Origin: Cytophagaceae bacterium | GTDB lineage: Bacteria > Bacteroidota > Bacteroidia > Cytophagales > Spirosomataceae | Reading direction: 5' to 3' | NCBI GenBank assembly: GCA_027485075.1 | Contig: JAIXRT010000019.1 | Location: 1 to 17,834, forward strand | DNA length: 17,834 nucleotides | Shown: positions 1 through 5,992 of the stretch, piece by piece | Position numbering within the stretch: the first letter of the stretch is position 1 | Layout of the letters: every line of letters begins with the position of its first letter | Program-made: the position numbers and the translations under genes | The notes under the pieces: model-generated | Databases searched by the model: none | Seen by the model: only the letters and a program-made list of their open reading frames with translations | What the model was told of the DNA's origin: nothing

Positions 1-175
1 ATATCCTTGTCTTGAATGCTACTTATTCTGATTAGCTCATTTAAAGAACTAACCTCGTCTTTATTTCTACCAACACGTCAAAGAACTCTTTTAACTTCTT
101 GCATCTCAACCAAGTAAAAACTCAGCATCTATACCTCCAGTCAATGCGCTAGAATCGTTTTCCTAGCAATTGGGA
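1..175 (-). other. Probable 5' leader of a ribosomal RNA operon, partial
   Basis: This stretch has no credible reading frame on either strand. Read on the minus strand it contains AGTTCTTTGACG followed by TGTTGG. The AGTTCTTTGAC(A/G) string is the boxA-like antitermination element I know from leaders and spacers of Bacteroidota rRNA operons. A second partial copy, AGTTCTTTAA, lies at 50-41. The rrn-type promoter at 209-179 reads into it. The 16S gene should begin soon beyond the left edge; its first bases are not visible here. A spacer before 23S is less likely because a promoter is present. The identification rests on remembered motif similarity, not on an alignment. Confidence 0.55.
76..87 (-). 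promoter_or_regulatory. rrn boxA-like antitermination element
   Basis: The minus strand reads AGTTCTTTGACG here, resembling E. coli rrn boxA (core GCTCTTTA) and more closely the TTCTTTGACA string common to Bacteroidota rRNA leaders. BoxA RNA is bound by NusB/NusE to prevent early termination of the untranslated rRNA transcript. It lies about 90 nt after the predicted transcription start. A second, weaker AGTTCTTTAA is at 50-41. Confidence 0.5.
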
Positions 176-178
176 GTG

Positions 179-209
179 CAAAGATGTAGGAATAATTTAA
201 ATATACCAA
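179..209 (-). promoter_or_regulatory. Probable rRNA operon promoter (TTG-N20-CATCTTTG)
   Basis: On the minus strand a TTG (209-207) is followed after 20 bp by CATCTTTG (186-179) and then CA. This matches the Bacteroidota -33/-7 promoter (TTG, 17-23 bp, TAnnTTTG) except for the first base of the -7 box. The sequence just upstream has A- and T-tracts (about 215-245), as expected of an UP-like region. It points left, away from tyrS, into a leader without a gene but with an rrn-type boxA. The predicted start of transcription is near 172-175. That it drives an rRNA operon is inferred from the leader, since no rRNA is inside the window. Confidence 0.55.
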
Positions 210-261
210 CACGCCCCCAAAAATAATTTCACTTTTTTTCGTTCAAGCCTTATTTGCTGAA

Positions 262-1551
262 CTATTTAAAGGATAAAATGTAATTTTTTTGCTTTCCATT
301 CCCCACCAAAACATATTTGCCACGGATTCTGTCAAAATTCAGTGCCGCATTTGGATCCGTTACCTTTACTTTATTTATGCTTATTGCATTATTTTGAATC
401 GCTTTGCGCGCCTCTCCTTTAGATGGGAAGATTAAATTATCTGTGCCAACACTAATGAGATCAGTTAAATTTTTGCATTCCGATAATAATTCACCCGAAA
501 CTTCATGTATGGGTAATTGGGCCAACAATGCATCAGACGCACCAGCAATTAATTCAACCGCATCTTTGGAAAACAATAGGGTAGAAGCCTCAATCACCAA
601 GGCACACACATCAGCACCATGTACCCGTGTGGTAACTTCTTCCGCGATCGCTTTTTGTAAGATGCGTAAATGTGGCGCCTCTGCATGTTCTTTTTCTAAT
701 GCTTCAATTTGCTCCTTAGTATATAAGGTAAACACACGAATTAGTCTTGGGACATCGGCATCTGCAGCGTTCAACCAAAATTGGTAGAATGCATATGGAC
801 TTGTATTATCCGCATCCAACCACACATTGCCGGATTCTGATTTACCAAATTTCGTCCCATCCGCCTTGGTTACTAAAGGAGTCGTTAACGCGAAAGCTGA
901 ACGCTCTGTGGAATCTTCATCATGGCCTTCTTTCCGTCGAATAATTTCAGTTCCCGTAGTAATGTTACCCCACTGATCTGAACCACCCATTTGTAGACGT
1001 ACATTCTTATTCTTATATAAATGATAAAAATCGTAGCCTTGTAATAATTGATAGGAGAATTCGGTAAATGATATTCCAGTCTCCAAACGTTTTTTAACCG
1101 AGTCTTTTGACATCATGTAATTCACAGTCAAAAACTTCCCTGCCTCGCGCAAAAATCCTAGAAAGCTAAATTCTTTGAACCAATCATAGTTATTAACTAC
1201 CTCTGCCGAGTTTGCTCCCGAATGAAATTCCAAAAACTTTTCTAGTTGTTTTTGAATGCCAATTTGATTGGCACGCAAGGTGTCTTCCGATAAGAATTCG
1301 CGTTCAGCTGCTTTTCCCGATGGATCCCCAATCATTCCCGTTGCCCCACCTACCAGAGCAATCGGCTTGTGTCCGCACAATTGAAAATGCTTCAACAACA
1401 TAATTGCCGCTAAATTACCGATATGTAAACTAGGGGCTGTTGGATCAAAACCAATGTAGGCAACCGTCATTTCTTTTGCCAATTGATCCTCTAATCCAGG
1501 AATCATATCCTGTAACATGCCTCTCCAGCGCAATTCTTCAATGAAATTCAT
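262..1551 (-). CDS. tyrS: Tyrosyl-tRNA synthetase
   Basis: A cytoplasmic class Ic aminoacyl-tRNA synthetase of 429 residues that activates tyrosine with ATP and charges tRNA-Tyr. The family signatures are complete: the HIGH-type motif HIGN at residues 43-46, the tyrosine and tRNA pocket motifs SYQLLQGYDF (166-175) and GGSDQWGN (189-196), and the KMSKS-type loop KFGKS (234-238). The C-terminal 70 or so residues form the S4-like RNA-binding domain. The length is normal for bacterial TyrRS. It begins at an ATG. Upstream lies a 210-bp gap with two 7-bp tandem repeat arrays, which would be in its 5' leader if the -7 box at 1747-1740 is used. Downstream is the presumed rRNA promoter, with no obvious intrinsic terminator between, so read-through into the rRNA leader is possible. 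Confidence 0.97.
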   Translation of the reverse strand: MNFIEELRWRGMLQDMIPGLEDQLAKEMTVAYIGFDPTAPSLHIGNLAAIMLLKHFQLCGHKPIALVGGATGMIGDPSGKAAEREFLSEDTLRANQIGIQKQLEKFLEFHSGANSAEVVNNYDWFKEFSFLGFLREAGKFLTVNYMMSKDSVKKRLETGISFTEFSYQLLQGYDFYHLYKNKNVRLQMGGSDQWGNITTGTEIIRRKEGHDEDSTERSAFALTTPLVTKADGTKFGKSESGNVWLDADNTSPYAFYQFWLNAADADVPRLIRVFTLYTKEQIEALEKEHAEAPHLRILQKAIAEEVTTRVHGADVCALVIEASTLLFSKDAVELIAGASDALLAQLPIHEVSGELLSECKNLTDLISVGTDNLIFPSKGEARKAIQNNAISINKVKVTDPNAALNFDRIRGKYVLVGNGKQKNYILSFK

Positions 1552-1564
1552 ATCTAGTGTATTT

Positions 1565-1599
1565 AGTCTCCAGTCGCTAGTCTCTAGTCTCTAGTACGT
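1565..1599. repeat. Short degenerate 7-bp tandem repeat (AGTCTCT type)
   Basis: Five consecutive 7-bp units can be read: AGTCTCC, AGTCGCT, AGTCTCT, AGTCTCT, AGTACGT. The array starts 14 bp upstream of the tyrS start codon and would sit in the tyrS leader. It has the same period as the larger GTCCAAC array 22 bp away but a different unit. The two share only a GTC core and are not in the same 7-bp register. Confidence 0.75.
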
Positions 1600-1620
1600 A
1601 ATTCTCAATTTCTAACTAAT

Positions 1621-1725
1621 GTCCAACGTCTAATGTCCAACGTCTAATGTCCAACGTCCAACGTCCAACGTCCAACGTCCAACGTCCAACGTCCAACGTC
1701 CAACGTCCAACGTCCAACGTCCAAT
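1621..1725. repeat. Heptanucleotide tandem repeat array (GTCCAAC)
   Basis: Fifteen adjoining 7-bp units fill this 105-bp stretch. The order is GTCCAAC, GTCTAAT, GTCCAAC, GTCTAAT, then ten perfect GTCCAAC units (1649-1718), then a final GTCCAAT. It lies in the gap between queA and tyrS. Both neighbours are transcribed leftward, so the array would be transcribed as part of the tyrS leader or the queA 3' region. The period is not a multiple of three and no reading frame uses it. The perfect core suggests recent slippage or expansion. Heptamer arrays of similar design (STRR elements) are known in cyanobacteria; the function here is unknown. Confidence 0.97.
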
Positions 1726-1739
1726 TGTGAAAGCGGCCC

Positions 1740-1747
1740 CAAAATTA
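1740..1747 (-). promoter_or_regulatory. Candidate -7 box for tyrS
   Basis: The minus strand reads TAATTTTG, a full match to the Bacteroidota -7 consensus TAnnTTTG, 14 bp beyond the queA stop and pointing at tyrS. No TTG stands at the usual distance upstream, so this is a half-supported promoter. If real, the tyrS transcript would have a leader of about 180 nt containing both heptamer arrays. Confidence 0.35.
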
Positions 1748-1761
1748 GTGATTCTTTGGAA

Positions 1762-2988
1762 TTATATTGACTTTTTGAAAAACAAACACGCATCGCCGTA
1801 ACTCAAAAAACGGTAATTTTTCTCAACAGCTTCGGCATAAATTTCTTTCCAAGCATCGCCAATTAGCGCTGAAACGAGTACCAAAAGCGTTGATTTCGGT
1901 TGGTGGAAATTCGTTACCAAGGCATCACAAAAGCGGAATTTATAGGTAGGCATAATCAATAATTCTGTTTGGGCAACCCATGAATCTTGATTTGTTTTTT
2001 CTAGATGTGAAATCAGTGCTTCTAACGCCTCTGTAGTTGTGAAGGATTTTCGAGTATGGTAGGCAAACTCTTTTGGGATCACTAAGCCGTTTTCAGGCAC
2101 CTCGCGTTCTTCTAGTAACCAAACACCGGACCAAAATAAGCTTTCCATGGCCCGCATGGCGGTGGTCCCTATGGGAATAAAGGGTCCTTGATGTTGGATG
2201 ATTTCTTGAATAAATTCTTTGGTAAATATTAACTGCTCCCGATGCATGGGGTGATTTCGGATTTCCCCTTCTTTGACAGGTAGAAATGTTCCAGCTCCTA
2301 CATGCAACGTCAAATAGCTCTCTTTGATGCCTTTTTTGTGTAAGTCATCAAAAATCTCCGGAGTAAAATGGAGACTGGCAGTAGGTGCGGCAACCGCACC
2401 TAAGACATTGGAGAAAATGGTTTGATATCTGTCTTGATCAGAAGCCTCCGATTCACGATTCATATAGGGAGGAAGCGGCATTTGACCGATTATGTCCAAC
2501 AATGAGGCAAACGAATAATCTCCATTCCATTTAATGCTCACTTGATTGGATTCACGATCAATCCATTCGAATGATAATTCAATAGAAGCCTCTGCTGAGC
2601 TGATAACTTTGCGAAGTATTTCCCCAGATTTCCAACGTTTCTTATTTCCAATTAAACATTCCCAGCGAGATTCGCCTTGTTGTTCCATGACAACTTGTGT
2701 GGCAATATTATTTTCTATCGGCTTTAATAGAAACAACTCAATTGTGGTCCCAGTCGGTTTTTGTATGTAAATCCGTGCAGGGATAACTTTCGTATTATTG
2801 CAGATCAACATACTGTTTGTCGGCAATAAATTGGGAAAATCTTTGAATGTCGTATGATTGATATGCGAATCCTTGTAAACTAACAAGCGAGACCCATCGC
2901 GCTGATCGGCTGGGAATAAAGCAATATGGGAATCGGGTAAAAGGTAATCAAACGACTGAATGGAAATGTCAGGCATGTTTTGAATCAT
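1762..2988 (-). CDS. queA: S-adenosylmethionine:tRNA ribosyltransferase-isomerase QueA
   Basis: QueA transfers and isomerises the ribosyl group of SAM onto 7-aminomethyl-7-deazaguanine in the wobble position of tRNAs for Tyr, His, Asn and Asp, giving epoxyqueuosine. Family motifs are plain: the N-terminal SFDYLLPDSHIALFPA, GAVAAPTASLHFT near residue 200, HVGAGTFLPV near 230 and the C-terminal TNFHQPKSTLL. At 408 residues it is longer than E. coli QueA (about 356), which fits the longer Bacteroidota form. The ATG overlaps the stop of the upstream DUF1648 gene as ATGA, suggesting translational coupling. An in-frame ATG four codons later is an alternative start. Its neighbour tyrS charges one of the tRNAs that QueA modifies, though this proximity may be coincidental. 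Confidence 0.95.
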   Translation of the reverse strand: MIQNMPDISIQSFDYLLPDSHIALFPADQRDGSRLLVYKDSHINHTTFKDFPNLLPTNSMLICNNTKVIPARIYIQKPTGTTIELFLLKPIENNIATQVVMEQQGESRWECLIGNKKRWKSGEILRKVISSAEASIELSFEWIDRESNQVSIKWNGDYSFASLLDIIGQMPLPPYMNRESEASDQDRYQTIFSNVLGAVAAPTASLHFTPEIFDDLHKKGIKESYLTLHVGAGTFLPVKEGEIRNHPMHREQLIFTKEFIQEIIQHQGPFIPIGTTAMRAMESLFWSGVWLLEEREVPENGLVIPKEFAYHTRKSFTTTEALEALISHLEKTNQDSWVAQTELLIMPTYKFRFCDALVTNFHQPKSTLLVLVSALIGDAWKEIYAEAVEKNYRFLSYGDACLFFKKSI

Positions 2989-3497
2989 AGCTCTTCGTCA
3001 ACAAATTTAGGATAGCTCCATAAGCGAGCTGGTAAATAAATCATCCATGTTAGAAAAAGGGCAATACCTACTTGGGGTAAATAACTATAATCAGCCTGGT
3101 TGGTTCGTTCATCATTGAGCAACAATAATACCCGAAAAACCAGAATTAGATATGAATTTGTCAGCGCTAAAAGAATATGAATCCAGTGTACGATGGTTTG
3201 CTGAATTAATAAATCTCCTTTATCTGCAAAAGCTTTTAGAAAGCGGCCAAAATAGGCGCGCGGAATTTTCTCGATACTACGAATCAAGAGTAGACCTAAT
3301 ACATTGAAAATGGTGACAATCGCCGCGGTTAAATAGAAAATTTCTTCTTTGGGCAAAAAACCATCCCCACGTCCTGTTTCCCCGAAATGCACGGCTGTTG
3401 GATCAGGCAAACCACGATAGACGAAAAGTAAACTGATGCCAAAAGCAATCATGGATAAAACGCGCCAAACTCGGGAAATAAATTTATCTATGGACAT
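2985..3497 (-). CDS. DUF1648-type integral membrane protein
   Basis: A small membrane protein of about 170 residues with no known reaction. Four hydrophobic segments are seen at roughly residues 12-28, 52-72, 103-126 and 140-156. After the first comes LPDPTAVHFGETGRGDGF, which fits the DUF1648 pattern (Leu-Pro, then His-Phe-Gly and Gly-Phe, followed by a helix) found alone and in SdpI-like proteins. I chose the ATG at 3497. The longer frame starting with GTG at 3515 would place its start codon inside the TAATTTTG box at 3522-3515. The stop overlaps the queA start by four bases, so the two genes are probably co-transcribed and coupled. Family membership is moderately sure; function is unknown. 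Confidence 0.75.
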   Translation of the reverse strand: MSIDKFISRVWRVLSMIAFGISLLFVYRGLPDPTAVHFGETGRGDGFLPKEEIFYLTAAIVTIFNVLGLLLIRSIEKIPRAYFGRFLKAFADKGDLLIQQTIVHWIHILLALTNSYLILVFRVLLLLNDERTNQADYSYLPQVGIALFLTWMIYLPARLWSYPKFVDEEL

Positions 3498-3514
3498 ATC
3501 GTTGAAAAAGTTCA

Positions 3515-3522
3515 CAAAATTA
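3515..3522 (-). promoter_or_regulatory. Candidate -7 box for the DUF1648-queA unit
   Basis: The minus strand reads TAATTTTG, a full match to TAnnTTTG, 17 bp before the ATG at 3497. No TTG lies at the usual spacing. It overlaps the alternative GTG codon at 3515 and so supports the shorter start. It lies back to back with the plus-strand promoter at 3581-3610. Confidence 0.4.
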
Positions 3523-3580
3523 GTTTTGAAAAGTTTAAGACCCTAATGTTTCTTGGAATTTGATAATTACACGCTTTCTT

Positions 3581-3610
3581 TTGGATTCAAGGCTGAAAAA
3601 ACTATTTTTG
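3581..3610 (+). promoter_or_regulatory. Consensus promoter TTG-N19-TATTTTTG for the adenosyltransferase-ilvE pair
   Basis: TTG at 3581-3583 is followed after exactly 19 bp by TATTTTTG at 3603-3610. Both boxes and the spacing match the Bacteroidota housekeeping promoter. The start codon at 3619 is only 8 bp beyond the -7 box, so the transcript should be leaderless or have a leader of a few bases. The promoter lies inside the longer open frame that could be read from a TTG at 3553, which argues against that extended start. Confidence 0.75.
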
Positions 3611-3618
3611 TTAATCTT

Positions 3619-4170
3619 ATGAAAATCTACACAAAACAAGGCGATAAAGGCTTTACCCGTTTGGCCGATGGCAAAGGAATCGCGAAGTCCGATTACCGAT
3701 TAGAAGCTATTGGTGATATTGATGAGCTAAATTGCCACATGGGTTTGTTGATTTGTCGCGTTGAGCCAACGCTTGCGCACAAATTGCAGTTAATTCAATC
3801 AAGCTTGTTTGTGCTGGGGGCTTATGTTGCCAGTGATTCTCCTAAAGATCTCGGAAACATGGAATTGATTTCCTTGAAGGATATTGTAGCCTTAGAGGAA
3901 AATATTGATGAAATGGACGCCCAGTTAAGTCCAATGCGTTTTTTTATTTTACCGGGTGGCCATGAAAGTATTGCCACAGCACAGATCACACGGACCGTTT
4001 GTAGGCGCGCAGAGCGGAGTTTAATTCGCTGGGTACAGGCCACCGAACAGCCCAATTATGAAATTGCCATCGCTTATATCAATCGATTGTCTGATTACTT
4101 ATTCATGACATGTCGTTTTTTACACCATAGCCTTGGCATACCTGAAATTCCATGGAATTCAGGAAAATAA
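3619..4170 (+). CDS. PduO-type cob(I)alamin adenosyltransferase
   Basis: Transfers the 5'-deoxyadenosyl group of ATP to cob(I)alamin or a precursor, giving adenosylcobalamin, in the cytoplasm; the family works as a trimer. In the 183-residue protein the ATP-binding N-terminal MKIYTKQGDKGFTRL is at 1-15, GDIDELNCHMG at 32-42, the family motif TVCRRAERSL at 126-135 and YINRLSDYLF at 153-162. The frame stays open 22 codons upstream to a TTG, but that part has no family similarity and contains the promoter, so the ATG at 3619 is chosen. ilvE follows after 12 bp and is probably in the same transcript. No other cobalamin gene is visible here, so whether it serves synthesis or salvage cannot be told. 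Confidence 0.92.
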   Translation: MKIYTKQGDKGFTRLADGKGIAKSDYRLEAIGDIDELNCHMGLLICRVEPTLAHKLQLIQSSLFVLGAYVASDSPKDLGNMELISLKDIVALEENIDEMDAQLSPMRFFILPGGHESIATAQITRTVCRRAERSLIRWVQATEQPNYEIAIAYINRLSDYLFMTCRFLHHSLGIPEIPWNSGK

Positions 4171-4182
4171 ACTTTTATTCTA

Positions 4183-5235
4183 ATGCAAATACAGATACAA
4201 CCCACTTCAAGTTCACGTATTGACCAAGTAGATTTCGATAACCTTACTTTTGGCCGAAGTTTCGCAGACCACATGTTGGTGGCAGATTACGCGGATGGCG
4301 CATGGCAGCGTGTTACGATTCAGCCCTATGGTCCGTTAGCTTACCAACCGGCTATGATGTCGCTACATTATGGTCAATCAATCTTTGAAGGTATGAAGGG
4401 GTATCGCTCTGTTTCTGGAGATATTCAAGTTTTTCGTCCGGAAGAAAATTTGAAACGATTTAACAAGTCAGCTCTTCGCATGTGTATGCCTGAGGTTCCC
4501 AAAGAGATTTTTTTGGATGGTTTACGCACTTTACTTAAACTTGATCAAGCTTGGGTTCCAGCAAAAGAAGGTTGTTCGTTGTACATACGTCCTTTTATGT
4601 TTGCAACGGATGAATATGTGGGTGTTACCCCATCAAATACCTACAAGTTTATCATTTTCAACTGCCCTGTTGGTTCATATTACTCCAAACCACTTCGTGT
4701 ACGCGTAGAAACGGAATTTATTCGTGCTGCTAAAGGAGGCGTAGGTTTTGCAAAAAATGCAGGCAATTATGGAGGTTCTTTGTTTCCTACACAAAATGCG
4801 ATAAAAGACGGTTATGATCAAATTATATGGACCGATGCGGCGACACATCAGTTTGTTGAGGAAGCGGGTACCATGAATTTGATGTTTGTTGTGAATGGCA
4901 GTTTAGTCACAGCACCTACAGGAGATACTATTTTAGATGGTGTTACACGTAAATCTGTTTTGCAAATTGCCAAAGATTGGGGCATGGACGTACAAGAACG
5001 TCCTTTGTCTATCAAAGAGTTGATTCAAGGAATTCAAAGCGGAACTGTTACCGAAGCATTTGGTGCCGGTACTGCTGCTGTTATTGCACCGATCGCCACG
5101 ATCGGATTTGAGGGAGTAGATTATCAGTTACCTGATCGCAAGGATGATGATTTTTCAGTAAAGGTCTACCATGAAATAAACCAAATTCGTCTTGGTCAAA
5201 TTCCTGATTCTCGTGGTTGGATTTGGAAGGTTTAA
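4183..5235 (+). CDS. ilvE: Branched-chain amino acid aminotransferase
   Basis: A fold-type IV PLP enzyme of 350 residues that interconverts leucine, isoleucine and valine with their 2-oxo acids using 2-oxoglutarate/glutamate. The N-terminal HYGQSIFEGMKGYR (62-75) and YIRPFMFAT (134-142) are typical. The PLP lysine is K191 in GFAKNAGNYGGS. EEAGTMN (226-232), LDGVTRKS (251-258) and EAFGAGTAAV (291-300) complete the cofactor and substrate pocket. The length matches the long BCAT form shared with eukaryotes. It lies 12 bp after the adenosyltransferase without an obvious promoter of its own. Its stop codon overlaps that of the convergent lipoprotein gene. Confidence 0.95.
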   Translation: MQIQIQPTSSSRIDQVDFDNLTFGRSFADHMLVADYADGAWQRVTIQPYGPLAYQPAMMSLHYGQSIFEGMKGYRSVSGDIQVFRPEENLKRFNKSALRMCMPEVPKEIFLDGLRTLLKLDQAWVPAKEGCSLYIRPFMFATDEYVGVTPSNTYKFIIFNCPVGSYYSKPLRVRVETEFIRAAKGGVGFAKNAGNYGGSLFPTQNAIKDGYDQIIWTDAATHQFVEEAGTMNLMFVVNGSLVTAPTGDTILDGVTRKSVLQIAKDWGMDVQERPLSIKELIQGIQSGTVTEAFGAGTAAVIAPIATIGFEGVDYQLPDRKDDDFSVKVYHEINQIRLGQIPDSRGWIWKV

Positions 5236-5816
5236 TTGATTAAGCTGTAGGTCAACTTTATTCCCGGATCTTTCGGTGTGCTCACATTTTCGATTTGGAT
5301 GCTTGTTTTGTCTTTTGAAACCCATGCACTGCCTTTCTCGGCAGTTGTTTTTTGCCCGAATTTGACCGAAAAGTATTGTTCGAATTCGTTCAATAGCTTA
5401 ATTGCCTCGGCTTTATCCTCTACATATATATCAAATACCACTTGAATAATTTGATTTTGATTATTTGTATGATAAACGATATCTACAAAATTCAAATCAC
5501 TTTCATCTAGATAAAGCGAGTATGATTTGCCATTGTTTGGTTGGCTTTCCGAAAGCTCAATTTTTTCATTTAGAGAGCTAAGTGATTGAAGCCAGTTGAT
5601 ATTACGAACTACTGCCGTATCACTTAAGGTTATTTTTTGGAATGTTTTTGATGCATTAGACCAATATTTCTGTGATTCAGTTTGTGAGTTCATTGATCCG
5701 TTCGCATGTTCACCCTCACCCTTATCTTGACTACATCCTGTCATTAGACTAACAATCACAGCAAAGGCGAGAAATGAATACTTAAATAGTCTGAATTGGG
5801 TAGAAATAAATTGCAT
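5232..5816 (-). CDS. Putative lipoprotein of unknown function
   Basis: I do not recognise this 194-residue protein. Its N-terminus is a lipoprotein signal: a basic stretch, a hydrophobic run (about residues 13-26) and the lipobox LMTGC with Cys28 as the lipidated residue. Then comes a flexible, charged, Gly/Ser/Asn-rich linker to about residue 50 and a compact soluble domain. That domain has alternating beta-type segments (IVYHTNNQNQIIQVVFDIYV around 110-130) and one helix (KAEAIKLLNEFEQYF). The pattern suggests a small periplasm-facing alpha/beta domain, perhaps sensing or scaffolding, but nothing catalytic can be pointed to. It is a single-gene unit with its own -7 box. Its stop overlaps that of ilvE in a convergent layout. 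Confidence 0.8.
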   Translation of the reverse strand: MQFISTQFRLFKYSFLAFAVIVSLMTGCSQDKGEGEHANGSMNSQTESQKYWSNASKTFQKITLSDTAVVRNINWLQSLSSLNEKIELSESQPNNGKSYSLYLDESDLNFVDIVYHTNNQNQIIQVVFDIYVEDKAEAIKLLNEFEQYFSVKFGQKTTAEKGSAWVSKDKTSIQIENVSTPKDPGIKLTYSLIN

Positions 5817-5835
5817 GAGTTTGGCTTGCTTAGTT

Positions 5836-5843
5836 CAAAAATA
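5836..5843 (-). promoter_or_regulatory. Candidate -7 box of the lipoprotein gene
   Basis: The minus strand reads TATTTTTG, a full match to TAnnTTTG, 19 bp before the lipoprotein ATG. That would leave a leader of about 13 nt. There is no TTG at normal spacing upstream. Confidence 0.45.
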
Positions 5844-5883
5844 AAGAATTTCAATCAGCTAAAAATTATTCTTTCAGAAAAAT

Positions 5884-5914
5884 ATTCTTATTTTTGCACT
5901 GCTCAAATAAGAAT
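5884..5914. repeat. AT-rich perfect dyad, possible operator
   Basis: ATTCTTATTT (5884-5893) and its exact reverse complement AAATAAGAAT (5905-5914) are separated by 11 bp. The left arm overlaps the plus-strand -7 box at 5889-5896, so binding of a dimeric regulator here would block that promoter. On the minus strand the dyad is followed by a T-rich run, so a weak terminator of the upstream minus-strand unit is the alternative. Confidence 0.5.
5889..5896 (+). promoter_or_regulatory. Orphan plus-strand -7 box in front of a terminator
   Basis: TATTTTTG followed by CA matches the extended Bacteroidota -7 box. No TTG is found 17-23 bp upstream. No plus-strand protein gene follows; the next plus-strand signal is the intrinsic terminator at 5966-5991, about 90 bp on. 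Confidence 0.4.
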
Positions 5915-5991
5915 TTAGAATCTAACAATATTTAAGACTATTAGTGGTTAGGTATTTTATAAAGAAACCGGTCAATGACTGGTTTTTTTTT
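5903..5991 (+). ncRNA. Candidate small RNA of about 90 nt
   Basis: Between two minus-strand genes a plus-strand -7 box (5889-5896) and a hairpin with nine Ts (5966-5991) bracket about 90 bp with no open frame. The interval can form a hairpin pairing TCTAAC (5921-5926) with GTTAGG (5947-5952), with an inner AATA/TATT pairing, ahead of the terminator stem. This is what a short regulatory RNA gene would look like. It matches no RNA family I recognise. The terminator may instead serve only the minus-strand outer-membrane gene. Confidence 0.3.
5966..5991 (+). terminator. Intrinsic terminator, possibly bidirectional
   Basis: AACCGGTC and GACTGGTT form an 8-bp stem (one G-T pair) with a 3-nt AAT loop, followed by a run of nine Ts on the plus strand. 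On the minus strand the same stem follows the stop of the BamA-like gene by 8 bp and is trailed by TTTCTTTAT. It could therefore end that transcript as well, with a poorer T-tract. Confidence 0.75.
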
Positions 5992-5992
5992 G

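Noticed and set aside
78..128. A 16-codon frame on the minus strand with GGAGG before its ATG, in the rrn leader
   Set aside because: Shine-Dalgarno signals are rarely used in Bacteroidota, the frame ends inside the boxA-like element, and the region reads as an rRNA leader.
404..787. A 127-codon plus-strand open frame opposite tyrS
   Set aside because: It lies wholly antisense to a complete tyrS with all motifs; its composition shows no protein-like domain.
1565..1725. Tandem repeats considered as a CRISPR array or an origin with iterons
   Set aside because: Units are 7 bp with no spacers, no cas genes are nearby, and no DnaA boxes or rep gene accompany them.
3553..3618. N-terminal extension of the cobalamin adenosyltransferase from a TTG codon
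   Set aside because: It contains a full consensus promoter, and the family motif begins right after the ATG at 3619.
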